Assembly: GCA_028583605.1 (NCBI GenBank)
Contig: CM053325.1
Span: forward strand, 44,152,987 to 44,216,986
Source of the DNA: Dastarcus helophoroides
Lineage: Eukaryota; Arthropoda; Insecta; Coleoptera; Bothrideridae
Direction of reading: 5' to 3'
Length of the DNA: 64,000 nt
Below the pieces are notes generated by a model that was not told the origin of the DNA, did no database searches, and saw nothing but the letters and a program-made list of their open reading frames with translations. The position numbers and the translations under genes were made by a program. The first letter of the stretch is position 1, and every line of letters starts with the position of its first letter. Shown here one piece after another: positions 46,051-58,139 of this stretch.

Positions 46051-46184
46051 AACAAGCAGCTTGATCTTCTGAACACACCTCTAATTGAAGTTTTAGACGA
46101 GATTTCGGATTAGGCAGAATATTCGTAGTAGTTTGTGATCTTGTGAGTCTGTTAGCATAACAACGCCTAAAAACAAATTACTGG

Positions 46185-46315
46185 TATAACCGCCGATAAT
46201 GCTGAAAAGCAAAACCAGGTTCGGTCATAGCACATTTAATATCTGTTGTTGTTTTAATCGTCAATAAAGTTTAATAGTTATGAATATTGAAGAATTCCAC
46301 AAAGTAAGTTAATAT
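46185..46315. repeat. Fragment of the 57.84-kb palindromic repeat family
   Basis: Centre and right arm: ATAACCGCCGATAATGC, AAACCAGGTTCGGTCATAGC, TTGTTTTAATCGTCAATAAA, GTTTAATAGTTATGAATATT, GAATTCCACAAAGTAAG. Left arm missing. Confidence 0.55.
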
Positions 46316-46379
46316 TATTATTATTACTATTTTTTCAAAATGCTGAGGGTAAATTCAAATAAATAAATGCAAAATCTTA

Positions 46380-47000
46380 ACTTTTTTAGAGACCCTGATA
46401 TTTTTCAAAAGTCTATTTTCTCGAAGCCTCGCGTTTCAACTAGAAAATTTGCTAAAGATTCCATCTTTGAAATATCGATATTTCTACTTAAGTAAAATGA
46501 AAAAACTTCGTGTTTTTTGAGATACTTACTTGCTTTCGAAATGTTAATTTCAATTTAAAATTATCAAATTTTTTATTTAAATTTTAATTTGTTTTGTTTT
46601 TCTTTTTAAAACTAAATAAACTTATTTCAAAATTTAGATTTTTGTGCCTTAATGTGACATTCCGAACTTGTTCTGAATTTTTTTAGAAATTTAAAGTTGA
46701 AGCTTTGAAAGTTTTTTTGGACATTTAATTTCGACTTTTTTATCCCCCTCTCTGCATTTCAACTCAAATGTTTTACCTATTATTCTACCATTTTGACTTT
46801 AAGCTTATCTATATGTCGAAAAAATTATTGATCATAGAAATTCCAAATTATGACTTTTTTTGAAATTGAAATTTTGCTCGAAATCTTTTTCTAAAAAAAT
46901 ATTTTTTTTCTGCTCTGTTTAAGATGTTAACTTTTTTCTCAAAATGCTGAGGTTATAATTTCAATGTTTTATTTATTTCTAAATTTTTGGCTTTAGGTTC
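46380..47000. repeat. Low-complexity A/T-rich array
   Basis: Continues the style of the preceding array with longer TTTTTTC runs. No gene seen up to 47429. Confidence 0.4.
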
Positions 47001-47429
47001 AAAATGGTCCCTGATCGATAATAACCGAAACCGATGGATAATACTTCAAGCCCAGTGACGGCTTATGGTGAAAAATGGAGGAGGTTTACACAGAAATTAT
47101 TATTCATTACTCCTTTTTGCATTAGTTATGTTAAGCTAAGGGTGTCGTAATACATGCATAGTAAACTCGATGGTGAATAGCACCATATTTACCATAACCG
47201 AATAACTAGGTAAATTTTACAAATTTCCACATTATAACAGTAACACAATAATAAAAATAACAGAAAACCTAACTTCATAATGCAAAACTAGGCGGAGTGA
47301 TAATACACTAAGTCGGAATTGCTGAATTCTTGTAGCTAATATAATACATTACGCAAACTCGGTGAATTGGCACTAAGTGCATCCGCTTAAAAACCATACT
47401 AGCCCGAGAAAAAATTTAGCCGCTGCGAT

Positions 47430-48339
47430 TGTCGCGAATATTTTAGGTTATAAATACAATACGCGAAATGGATTGCCTTAGATTCACCTATTTATTCACA
47501 AACTGAAACCTATACATATATTATACAAATAAGTTTGTAACAGGAAATAAAGTAAACAGTCTCTTGTATCATGGGTAAAGTAAATTTCTACTGATATTAT
47601 TATTAGGGTGAAAACCCTCTCAAGTTGATCTAATATAAACACTTTCTGATGATGGTCATAAGGGAAACATCCTCTAAAGTTGATCATGCCATAAATGTTT
47701 TGTGAGACTAATTATAGGGTTAACACTGTGGTTATAAGGGAAACACCTCTAATACTACTTATAGGGTTAACACCCTCTAAATTTGATTCTAAGGTAAACA
47801 TCTTTTGGAGATAATTTAAGGGTAAAAACCCTCTCACAATTACATCTAAAGTACTTCCTTTCTCTCATATCTCTACACAAACACTTTCTACCTTTAAAAT
47901 TGGGTAAACACCCTTATTTGTGGTCTCCAACCTCTCCTTACAGCTACCCCCGACCGCACAGCTATTCGCATCTCGTAATCTTTATTTTACTATATATTTC
48001 ATCAACCCTTGCACTCTCTGATAATTACAAGCAGAGACATATCTAAAAGTTACTAACAAAGCTTCTCAGTCAGACCACTGTCGAAAAAGACCAGACCTTT
48101 CATGCTTTTAACTTTACCTTTCAGCTTTCACGTCTAATAATTGCGTACTATATTTAAATAATTTCTTTGATTTCCTGGGACTTCTTCTTCTTCTATTTGC
48201 TCCAGGTATTCCCCGTAGCATACTGTCACTCTCCCTCAGAAACAGACTTTCTCTATGGTCCACCTGAAGGGTTGCCAACAGACGATAATTCAAATTGAAA
48301 TAAGTGGAACATTCATGGGATTCGCGACTATTCGCGACA
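47430..48339 (-). repeat. 3' LTR of BEL/Pao element (910 bp)
   Basis: In plus orientation it starts TGTCGCGAATATTTTAGG and ends TTCGCGACA, so the ends TG...CA are conserved and carry a TGTCGCGAATA short inverted repeat. It contains recurrent AGGGTTAACACCCTC and GGTAAACACCCT units. Shares an ordered match with 51502-52082. Confidence 0.78.
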
Positions 48340-48499
48340 CTCCCCGCCTAAAGGATGTATACGAAACCACTCTAGGTTAAATGTGGATTCTTTTAAAAAT
48401 TACAAAAAAAAGTAACCTATTTGTTAATCTTATGAACGAAAGTTTATAAAGCTTAACTTATTTGAACAAAGTCTATGAACTTTTAACTTTCTTTTCATT

Positions 48500-49826
48500 A
48501 ATTAATAAACAACTCTTATAATTTTTGTTAGATTTTCTGGGCAGATACTCTCGTGGCCTTTTCGGACTGATTCTCTTCCATGAGGATCTCTGTCGGTCTT
48601 CCAACTCTAATGGCTACAAATATGCTATTGGTCTTATCAAAATTACATTCGTGGAAATAGAAACCTTTAGCCACTTGAATGTGTCCATCGGAACTTTTAA
48701 TAACGATAGTAATTTTTCCTACTTTTTAATGTAAGTTTTTATTGCCATCTTTAATTTGTACAAAACCGCCGATCTTAGGAATAACATCTATTGTAATTCT
48801 TGGTTGCTTATGGAAATTCTTTCGATTTCGAAGACTTGTTAAATGCTGGTTTATGAACATTTTAGCAAATTCGTCAAGGATGGTTTGGCCACGTTTTCAG
48901 CCGTCAATTAAATTGTTTTTGGTAACTGTGGAAATTCTGCTTCTGTTTCTTCTGTGACAAGAGGACCTCCAGCATGTACAAATTCTGAGAGTTTTAAAAT
49001 ATGTTCTAATTCTTCCCCAACGATGGTCAAAGAGTTTGTATTTATTACAGAGGAAATTTCTGTTATTATAGTAGACAACTGTTTATTGTTGACAAGATGT
49101 TTGTCTATGATTCAATGTTTAACGAAACCATCAATCTCTCGTAAAAGCCGCCAAATCAGGGTGCCAATTCTGGTATAAATTTCCATTTGATATTATTTTG
49201 TATGCAGTATTTGTTTGTTAAAGCTTCTGGTGTTAATTTGAATTCCAAAGCGTTGTCTGATATAATGCATTTGGGTAGGCCCTTAGAAATCTTCTTAGGG
49301 CTAACATACATTCTTCTGCTGTCATATCTTTGACAACCTCCATATGTATGGCTCGTGCAGCTAAACATGGAAATAAACATACCCAGTGCTTTTCACTGGT
49401 TCCATTTTTGGTGGCAAGAGGGCCAAACTAATCCAATCCGGTGTAGGTAAACAGCATGTCGTAGTTAATTTTTTTGCTGGTAGTGGAGCCATTGGTTGGA
49501 GTTTGTATGGTCCTCCGCCGTACTTGCGGCACTAGTGGCCCTTTTTTAAGACTCTTTACGTGAGCTTTTCCTTGTGGAATCCAATATTTCATTCGAACCA
49601 AAGCTGAGGTTTGTGAAACTCCAACATGACAGTTTTTGACATAAGTTACTTCTACGATCTTATAAGTGAATTCTGTTTTCTTGGGAAGAAGTATAGAATT
49701 TCTTTGAGTTTCTGACCAGCTAGCATGTTTAAGTGGAATGTTTCTAAAGTAAAATGTTCGCGAAAGATCCTTGAAATTCTTGTAAATCTCTTTTAATTCT
49801 ATTTGATGATTCTCTGGTAGACACAA
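48500..49826 (-). pseudogene. BEL/Pao integrase remnant
   Basis: CHVGVSQTSALVRMKYWIPQ is the zinc-binding/core entry. TYTGLD marks the first catalytic Asp region. CIISDNALEFKLTPEALTNK and NNIKWKFIPELAP are the second catalytic Asp region and the family's W-K-F-I-P-x-x-A-P block. Towards 48500, a C-terminal piece HIQVAKGFYFHECNFD / IRVGRPTEIL resembles the BEL-specific tail. Several frames are involved. Confidence 0.68.
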
Positions 49827-50290
49827 TATGTTCTAGATGTTTTCTGATTTCTTCAATAGATTCTTCTTCCGATTTAATCTTTATACGAAGTTCATAAATT
49901 AAATCTTCGGAAAACTTTTCCATGATCATAACCCTTAAATGATTATGGATAACATTTTGTCCCAAAGACTTTAGTACTCGGAGATGTCATTTCACGTCAT
50001 TTAATACTTTACGGCAATCTCGGACTGATTTTCCAGCAGTTTTTATACGATAAAGAGCTCCGCAATGCGCATCTATTATAGCCCTAGGTTTTCCATATCT
50101 TTCTTTTAAGTTGTCAACTGCAATTTGATAGTTTTTGTTCGTCGTGTTGAATCCCTCAACAGTCTGCTTAGTTTTTCCCTCTAATACTCATCGAAGATAC
50201 AATAATTTGTCGACGTTACTGATATTTCAATTATCTACATAACTAATTCAAAAATTCATACCATTTCAAAATATCATAGTCAAATTTTGT
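49744..50290 (-). pseudogene. BEL/Pao gag (DUF1759-like) remnant
   Basis: In pieces: KLLYLRSVLEGK-like stretch with a stop, TVEGFNTTNKNYQIAVDNLK and ERYGKPRAIIDAH (the typical gag block), then GQNVIHNHLRVMIMEKFSED and EEESIEEIRKHLEHIVSTRE. This is the conserved gag domain of insect BEL/Pao elements. In-frame stops near 50190 and 49975. Confidence 0.65.
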
Positions 50291-50650
50291 CAATTCCATC
50301 CGTGGTAACTGATTAGTTACATTAATATGTTTTTGACTTCCAACTCTGCTATTAGATCGGATGCTCCCAAATGAAGAACCCTATATTGAGAAATTTCGTT
50401 TCCGATAGGATTTTCAAGAAGTTCAAAATCGGAATATTTCTTGTTCAAATGTTTTATTGGATGAAATTAGTTTGTATTTTATGATTTTAATTTGTTTTTT
50501 GTTGTTGTTAAAAATAGTTAAGGTTGATAGATAAGGAATTGTGACACTACGACGTGTATGATTAGATGCGCATGCGCGTTCGGATGCGGTCGATCATGTA
50601 CGAAGTGAATATTCTTAGTATATAAGGGTAAATTTTAAGATTAGGTGTTA

Positions 50651-50758
50651 GTATCTTTCTGAAGATGACAGCTTGGCTGTCGAAACGCGTTAGAGCAACC
50701 TTTGTTGTGTTTTTTAATCTTTCTTGGTTTCAGGGTAAAGTTGTGTATTTCAATTTTT
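50651..50758 (+). ncRNA. Hammerhead-ribozyme-like motif in a Penelope-like repeat (copy 3)
   Basis: Plus strand: CTGAAGA core at 50660-50666, stem II GACAGC (50668-50673) with GCTGTC (50677-50682) closed by TTG, GAAAC at 50683-50687, GTT at 50690-50692, then AGAG (50693-50696), which pairs with CTTT (50656-50659, one G-U). This fits C-U-G-A-N-G-A / stem II / G-A-A-A / N-U-H with one extra base after the core. It is followed by AACCTTTGTTGTGTTTTTTA, shared by the family. Penelope-like elements are known to carry hammerheads; activity here is unproven. Confidence 0.5.
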
Positions 50759-51501
50759 GAGTTTCTTCACATGGTATCTGATTTTCAGTTAAATTTAACA
50801 ATGCTCGCTTCGCAAAATATATTTGTATCTCAATAGAGTTTTGAATTAATTTCAATCGTGTACGTATTACACCCTCCATGGTTGAACAGATGTGTAATTC
50901 TGACAGATCTGTAGTAGTAAGTGCAACTGTTTTGATTTTGCCTCATTGTATCTGCTTAATTCTATTTTAATACTGGCATACTGAAAAATTTTCTTATTCG
51001 GACACGATCTAAAATACCTGGTCCAGTTCAAGGTGTTTGACATACATTTTCAAATGTTCTACTTAAAAAAATAAAAGCGTACCTGACGAAGGCAAAAAAT
51101 TAAAATAAAATAAAAATTTTGAATAATAATCACCTTATTCCTTGGAAAACCTAGAAAGCCTTATATCGTAGGTCCATTTAACATTAGTTTAATTCGTAAT
51201 AACTGGTTATGTGATATTATTTCTAATTTTGTACAAATATTATTTTCCAATGAAAATAATTTCTTCGTTTCACAGTTTTGTGTTAAAAGTTTTTTTTTAC
51301 TAGCACGTTCATTCTCTTAGTTATATCAGCGAAACAAGTTAATAAGTAAGGAGCTGTCATGAAGTAAATTGAGCTGAATGATTTTCAAAACTCCCGCGCT
51401 TCGATATTTACACATTGGTTCTGTCAAATGTCACTAATGTCAGGATCCTACCCATGCTCCAATTCCAGCAAAAATATTCCGGGATCCCAGCTCCTCCACC
51501 A

Positions 51502-52082
51502 TGTCGCAAATATTGTAGGTTATAAATACAATATGCGATTCACCTATTTATTCGCAAACTGAAACTATACATGTATTATACAAATAAGTTCGTAACAGAA
51601 AATAAAGTAAACTCTTTTTTGTATCATGAATAAAGTAAATTTCTACTGATATTATTATTTGGGAGAAAACCCTCTAAAATTGATCTAATATAAACACTTT
51701 CTGATGATGGTCATAAAGGAAATATCCTCTAAAGTTGATCATGCCATAAATGTACTATGACACTAATTATAGGGTTAACACTGCGGTCATAAGTGAAACA
51801 CGCCCTAAAATTGATCATGCCCTAAGTGTCCTCTGATACTGATTATAGGCTCAACACACCTAAAGCTGATTATACGGCAAGAATCTTCTGCTGCTACTCT
51901 AAAGCTGGTTAATTACAGTATCTTCTAATACTATTTATAGCGTTAACACCCTCAAAAGTTGATTCTAAAGTAAAAACCTTTTGGAGCTAATTTAAGGGTG
52001 AACACCCTCTCACAATTACATCCAAAATACTTCCTTTCTCATATCTCTACACAAACACTTTACTGAGTAAACACCCTTATTA
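51502..52082 (-). repeat. Truncated 5' LTR of BEL/Pao element
   Basis: Matches the 47430 LTR from TGTCGCAAATATTGTAGG to GTAAACACCCTTATT, then diverges abruptly. Just inside (51480-51500, minus strand) TGGTGGAGGAGCTGGGA is the primer-site candidate; its tRNA was not identified. Confidence 0.72.
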
Positions 52083-52171
52083 GATTTCACGAACGTCACA
52101 CGCTTGACGTTCTTCTCTCTGAATTCTTTAGTACTTACTTGTCGAAATATTTGTTAGCATTCGAGTTGGAT

Positions 52172-52220
52172 GTACCAAACTGACGAGATCTAACAAGATC
52201 GAAACCGGTATTGGTTTCCA
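52172..52220 (+). ncRNA. Second hammerhead-like core, different family
   Basis: CTGACGA at 52180-52186, perfect stem II GATCT/AGATC (52187-52191, 52196-52200), then GAAA (52201-52204), and a small stem III ACC/GGT. No good stem I is visible, so it is probably decayed. It lies just outside the truncated BEL LTR. Confidence 0.35.
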
Positions 52221-53350
52221 AACTTCGAATCTAATAAATGTTCAAATCTATTAGTCTGTGCATTAGAATCTCTGTCTTCTAGGAACTTTTTCCTAGAGAC
52301 CGCCCACTTAGCTAGGTGGCAGTGTTTTAACTGTTGGTAGTTCAGCTACCTATGATTCACTATACACGCCTGGAGGCCTGCATGAATTTGTAGTCTAGGT
52401 TGCATTCTATTTACATACCCCAATTCTAGTCAATTTCATGACCATTTTAGTGAATTTTTCAACAATTACAACAGTTTACTGAAAATTTTATGAATCCTTT
52501 TAAATGCTTTCAATTCCAGACACTTAATAATGTCTCCATAACAGACGATCTTTTAACACCAAACTCTATTTTAATGATTTCTGGATTTTTGCCAAAGCTT
52601 GACAAATTAACTGGACTTCGCACATTTTGTCGTAGAATGGTAATATTTCTTTTTAGGCTTTCAGATTTTGCTTAACCGCCTTCCTTTTTTTATCCGGTAA
52701 TTACCATCGTTTTGTTTAAATTTTCTAACACACGAGACACTTATTTACATACATAGCTTTTGTTGGGAAATTCTTTAACCATTTTTCTGGCTCCAATTTG
52801 TTTTTCTTTCAAAAGTGTTTTAGTTAAAATTTTATCGCTCTCCCAGTGCTCCATCTAGCTTTCAACGGGCACTGTGCAATACGTTAAATTTAGCCTCCGG
52901 AAGGAAAAAGATGTGGCACCTGAAAATATCTTTGACGTTTAAGAAAATGTTATCTGACGACAAGTTGTGGTGACCAAAAAGAAAAGTTATTTTATCTAAA
53001 AAATATTTTCATTAACTAAAAAAAAGAACAACATACGCCTCTGCCAGAGCTGTAGTTAGCTTTTAACGAGCCCTGTGTAAGATTTTAAAATTACGCTCTG
53101 GAAAAAAATGTCACCTCAAAATAGTTTTGATAACCAAAAAAAAAGATTATCAGTGCCATTTCTGGAGGTCCTTTCCAACTTTGGGCCCTATGTTATTACA
53201 CCTGCCTAGCTACGGTTCTGCCTGAAGCAGCATGCGAGATTTATGGTTAATTGATGTAATTAATAATCCTGGGGTAGCAGCTCCACCCTTTCCCACCCCA
53301 AATTACGCCATTATACATTTGATATTATTTATAACTTTTTAATTTTTTTA

Positions 53351-55156
53351 TACGGAGTGGGTCAAGCTGAACGCTATGAACCCTATAAGCTATGGGGTAC
53401 CATATTTTAAAAAATAAACATATTAGCTAAATATAGGACGTTAGCTTGTACATGCTTAACATATTTCCAAATATACAGGATGTCCAAAAAATTGCTACAT
53501 ATGAAAAGTGTGATATTTTAAATAAAACACTACGTTTTTCTGTTTATTTTTAAATTCAGTGCAAAAAATAACGTCAACTTTATTAAGGTTTCCCCATATC
53601 AAAACTTTACCCTTTTTAAAATAATCAGCCATTTTTAAAAATACAATATTTTCAAAAAGTAAATTTTACTCCTGAAAGTAAAAAATTTCTATAGTGGACT
53701 CTTCCAATTTTTATTTGGCATACCTCTTGCTAGACAATGCAGTTGCTATAAATACCTAACTTTATAATGGGATGTTTCAAATTTACCGAAACATATACTT
53801 AAATCTCGGACTCAAATTTCTTTTTTAATTTAAATAGAACACCTAGTATTTTTTTTTAAATACTAGAAAATTTAATAAGCTTTCAGATGGTATGCATTTC
53901 TTATACCTAAATTCAATGGTTTGGGAGATAAAACCCATTTTTTACGAATTGTGCTGCTATTAATCCGATATCCAACATAACATTTGATCATAGTTGGCAG
54001 AAAATGTGGATTCGATTAGCCCAGGCTCCTGCTCATTTTCACAATTCTGTAAGGCAATATTTAAATACGAAATTTCAAAATGAATTAATTGGAAGAGGCG
54101 GTTCTCACAACTGGCCACCCAAATCGCCGGACCTAACCCCAATTGACTTTTTACTATGGAAATATGTAAAAACATTGTATACAATGTTTTCCCTACCACC
54201 CCAAGGTCATGAGAAATCAATACGAAATGCTTTTGAAACAGTTGACGAAAGTATTTTAACATTTTAGTGTTAAGAACGCTTTTGAGAAAAGAATAAGGCT
54301 TTGTTTAGAACAAATGGTTTCCACATTAAACATTCGTTAGAGTGGAACATTGGTTTTTATTTGTGTCGGAGATTTGATTTGCAATTTCATTAAATACTAA
54401 ACTAAGTATGTAGTTGCTTTTTTTTTATAAAACTATGTGTATATTGAGCTAGGTTAAAATAAAACAAATGAAATTAACTTCAATGACGATTATTATAATG
54501 TGCCGAAGCCTGTCATCCTTGATCAAAATTGTTTTCTTTTGGATAATGATGAAAAATAGTACAATTTGTAAAAATAGTTACTAACTAACTATTAAATTTA
54601 GGCATAGAAAACTTACATACCAACTTAAAGATAATTAAATTTCTTAATACTTAAAATTAAAAAAAACTGGGTCTTCTATTTAAATTAGCGAAGAAGACGT
54701 CTGAAATTTAAGTAAATCTTCCGGTGAATTTGGAACCTCCTGTATAAAATTTGAAATTTGTCCAAACTGCATTTTCTAGTAAATGGTATGCCAAGTGAAA
54801 ATTTAAAGACGCCACTGACAACATTACTTATTTTCAGAGATAAAATGTTTTTTTTTAAAACTTTGTAATTTAATAAAAGTGGATTGTCTCAAAAAGGATA
54901 AGGTTCAGGTATAGGAAAACTGTATGAAAATTGATTTTAAATCTAGAGCTGAATTTAAAAATGAAACGAAAAACATGGTGTCCCATTTAAAAAATGCCAA
55001 CTTTCATATGTAACAATTTTCTGGAACAATCTTTATTTTAAAAATATTTTTAACATGTAGATCCCAGCGGCCCATATTTAATCATATTGTTTATTTTTAA
55101 AATATGATATCTTATAACCTCTAGAGGTCATAGCGTTCAGCTAGGCCCACCCTGTA
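53351..55156. mobile_element. Long-TIR mariner-like element, 1.8 kb
   Basis: Ends TACGGAGTGGGTCAAGCTGA and the complement of TATACAGGGTGGGCCTAGC, both followed by TGAACGCTATGA. The arms remain alignable for about 300 bp (ATATTTTAAAAAATAAACAT; TGCTACATATGAAA; TTTTTAAATTCAG). A degraded transposase sits between. Same architecture and transposase type as 40914-43110, but the TIR sequences differ. Confidence 0.72.
53940..54267 (+). pseudogene. mariner-like transposase fragment
   Basis: APAHFHNSVRQYLNTKFQNE then LIGRGGSHNWPPKSPDLTPI and DFLLWKYVKTLYT cover the second and third catalytic regions. In the family the first block is usually Q-D-G-A-P-A-H, but here it is LAQAPAH, so the catalytic Asp is lost. 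SPDLTPIDF retains the last Asp. The N-terminal half is missing. Confidence 0.75.
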
Positions 55157-55299
55157 TAGCTGAAGTATTAATATTAATTTACCTCTAATCAGAAGAAACA
55201 TATTTTGGCCCAATAATTTTTTTCACATCTCTACATCGTTTGAAATAAAAGGCCAAGTATTACATCTTTACATACTTCATATATCATACCTGATTCTGA

Positions 55300-55750
55300 G
55301 GCATTTACAAATCCTCAGAAATGTATACCCCAGTAATCGCAGACTGTTTATAAATCATCTGCGCATGCTTCGAACGGAAAGTTGCTGCATTTTAACTCTC
55401 AATTTGGAGCAGGCAGCCAGTTTGTGGTGCACTGCAAGCAATTCTAGCCCGTGTTCGCAGCAGTTGCTGGCGGCATACAACATAACACCACTGAAAATTC
55501 AGCTCTATTGGTGGCTTGGTAAGTTTCCATTATCGCGTCGTTATCGCTCGAATCGATTCGTACTCGAGTGAGTTCCCGCGGGTCGAAAACTCACTTTGAA
55601 GAAGCCAACGTACAACGTACAAATTTTGTAAAAGTACACACAACTCCCAGCGCCAAAGCGGTTTAGATGAAACTTTCGAGGCCGGTCGTTCTGTTTCGTG
55701 AAGCGGCGCTTTCAGTTGAATGACCTTAACGAATTGGGGACACTATTACT
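55300..55750 (+). promoter_or_regulatory. G+C-rich island, possible promoter and first exon
   Basis: In strongly A+T-rich surroundings this stretch is near-balanced and rich in CG (TCGCGTCGTTATCGCTCGAA; GCGGGTCGAAAACTC; GTGAAGCGGCGCTTTC). A plus-strand ATG at 55365 opens 51 codons up to a good donor GGTAAGTTT at 55516-55524. The peptide is unrecognised, so this may instead be untranslated. No downstream exon is recognisable. It could also be an old element. Confidence 0.3.
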
Positions 55751-57838
55751 TGCTTCAGACTTTTTCGAAATGCAATTTCACGGCTCTTAATTGCTATTTT
55801 TACTTCAAATTATAAATTAAAATAAAATAATATTATCTACCGCAATGGTCCTAAAATTAGGATTAGCATATATCAGTTCGGAATATTAGTCAGTATTATT
55901 AAAATGGGTTATAACTAACGCTTCACTTTTGTTAAAATCTCTTCAGAGCGGCCTTTGACATTATTTCGTAATGTAATGTAAGAGAATTCACAAGGACAAT
56001 TATTTAATAGTTTTGTTGCATTATTTTAATAAAACCGGCTTTTAAAAATTACAAAATTTATATAAATTTAATTTTAAATTGTAATCTGGACTGCAAAAAG
56101 GCTATAAGTATCCCTTAAAATTAGATGGTTATTTAAATAATAACTATTTAACTCAACCCAATTTTAATCCGAAATGCTTAAGCGGAGCTAGAAACTATTC
56201 AAAATGATATTTTCGCTTCATTTATTTTAATATGCCCAAAAAGACGCAATGAAAAGGGTCAAAATACTCTTAAACTTGCAACGAAAAATCGGCCTCTGAA
56301 TGCCATTTATATATTCCGATCAAAAAGGTCTCATTTAAAGGGTTTAACGATATTTTTGTTTTGTGGTCCTTACAATGCGGTCAATCTGATAAAAGATTGA
56401 ATCCCAAGATTTGGTTTAAAAAAGCAGAATTTATTCATCAATGTTAAATTATTTCAGCAAAATATATGGGATATAGAAGAACAAATAGAACAAAGAATCA
56501 TTTCTAAAGACCTTCTGCAGGATATTCATTACTTTGAATGCTTAAGCATAAGTTGATTATTTAACAATCCTGGATGGGTTTCAAAAATTCACCCTTTGTT
56601 CCTCCAATCGTTGCAGGTATTTTAGGTTCTTAGCGAGAACTAATCGCATATATTCGCTCATTGGATGTAATCTAATGATTTTAATACCTATCACCATACA
56701 TGACATTTAAGTTTAAACTGCTGGGTAAGCAACTAGATTGTATTTTCCAAGGCAATGATCTTCCAAGAATTGGAACATATTCCCCGTACAGATGCGATAT
56801 TTGGGAATATCACGATGCGCTGTAACCAGCGCTAATTTCGAATTTTCCCTCATCCCCAGCAAAATATTGCATTATAGGGTTATGCAAACAAGTCTTTTTG
56901 TTTAATTTATCCTTTGGGATTACTAAAGGGGCCGTTAGCAATATTTGATTTCAGTTGATCCAATTTTGTGGATCAAAACACATTTTAAGTGAAACTTGCA
57001 TCATTAGTTTAGCATAAAGAAGAAAGAAAGAGACTAAAGCAGCGGTTCTTGTCCGGTGTAAGAATTATTCCTGGTTTATTGATTAAACTGAGAAAAACTA
57101 GCTTGCAGTGAGATAGACAGCGCCATTTTTAGGTAAGAAATTTGATCTTAAAAAGTCAATATGGAGTTTCTGCAATCTCTTCAAAGAATCTAAATTAGAA
57201 ATACAGAAAGGTATAGAAATCACCCGAGGAAGAAAAAAGTTTAAAATTTGCTGTCAAAAATTTGATGTTAAATTCAAAAGCAAGATGCTGCAAAAAGCAC
57301 TTACTACTATGCTAAAATTGCAAATAACATTGCGATACTTTGCAATGGGAAATCTATTTGTTACGTTAGATTTTATGTTTAGGGTGCCAAAAAATACAAT
57401 TTCAAACTATTAATGTAGTTCACTGTCAGTAATCGTGGCAAACATTTTTTTGAATGTTAGATTTCCGCTGCGTATAGCCAGACTGCCCATCACTGCTCTA
57501 TTTTTAGCATGGATTATACGCGAGGATACAATAACGCACATCTTCATAGTGTAGTGTGTCAGTACACTGCACTACTTTTTCGACTAATTTCCCCGAGGGC
57601 ATTGAATGAAAGGCATCTAGGAGTAGTAGGGCTATTATGTTGCCATTATTTTAAGATGTTTTCCTAACATCCAGAAAGAAGTATCTAAATTCGATGAGAG
57701 GTGTAATTTGGAATTGCGATTAAGCAAAACGGTACTGTTAAAAATCTTATTAAAATTTCTTTAAAAACGTTCATTGAATTTGTTTATTCCAAAGTAATTG
57801 ACATTTCCAACCCTTACTTCGTGGAATTCTTTAATATT
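55751..57838. other. No gene recognised
   Basis: About 2 kb of A+T-rich DNA without repeats or coding signal that I can support. It is the least transposon-like stretch of the window and may be unique sequence. Confidence 0.35.
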
Positions 57839-58074
57839 TATAACTATTAAACTTTACAAACGATAAAAACGCAACCAAATTTAAAAATTTCACAAGATTT
57901 TCTATAAATATTTGCTAACACCGGACCAGGTTTCGCATTACTGCATCATCATTATGACCGCCGATGACGCAGTAATGCGAAACCTGGTCCGGTGTTAGCA
58001 AATATTTATCGAAAAGCTTATGGAATTTTTAAATTTTGTTGCGTTTTTATCGTTAATAAAGTTTAATAGTTATG
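57839..58074. repeat. Near-perfect palindromic (foldback) repeat, 236 bp
   Basis: The left arm ATAACTATTAAACTTTA, CGATAAAAACGCAAC, TATTTGCTAACACCGGACCA, GGTTTCGCATTACTGC is mirrored almost base for base on the right. The centre is about CATCATTATGACCGCCGATG. Fragments of the same family are at 1768, 46185 and (flank only) 20131. No known superfamily assigned. Confidence 0.75.
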
Positions 58075-58139
58075 ATTATTTCAAAGTCTTAAATTATTTA
58101 TGGTCTACCTCTCCTTGAGATGTATTTAAAAAAAATTAG

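Larger units (their letters stand above)
47430..52082 (-). mobile_element. BEL/Pao LTR retrotransposon with large internal deletion
   Basis: Direct LTRs at 47430-48339 (complete, 910 bp) and 51502-52082 (truncated). On the minus strand a gag domain (about 49750-50290) passes almost directly into integrase (48500-49830). Protease, RT and RNase H are missing. A polypurine tract (rc AGGCGGGGAG) precedes the 3' LTR at 48340. A Penelope-like fragment is embedded at 50651-50758. Confidence 0.75.
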
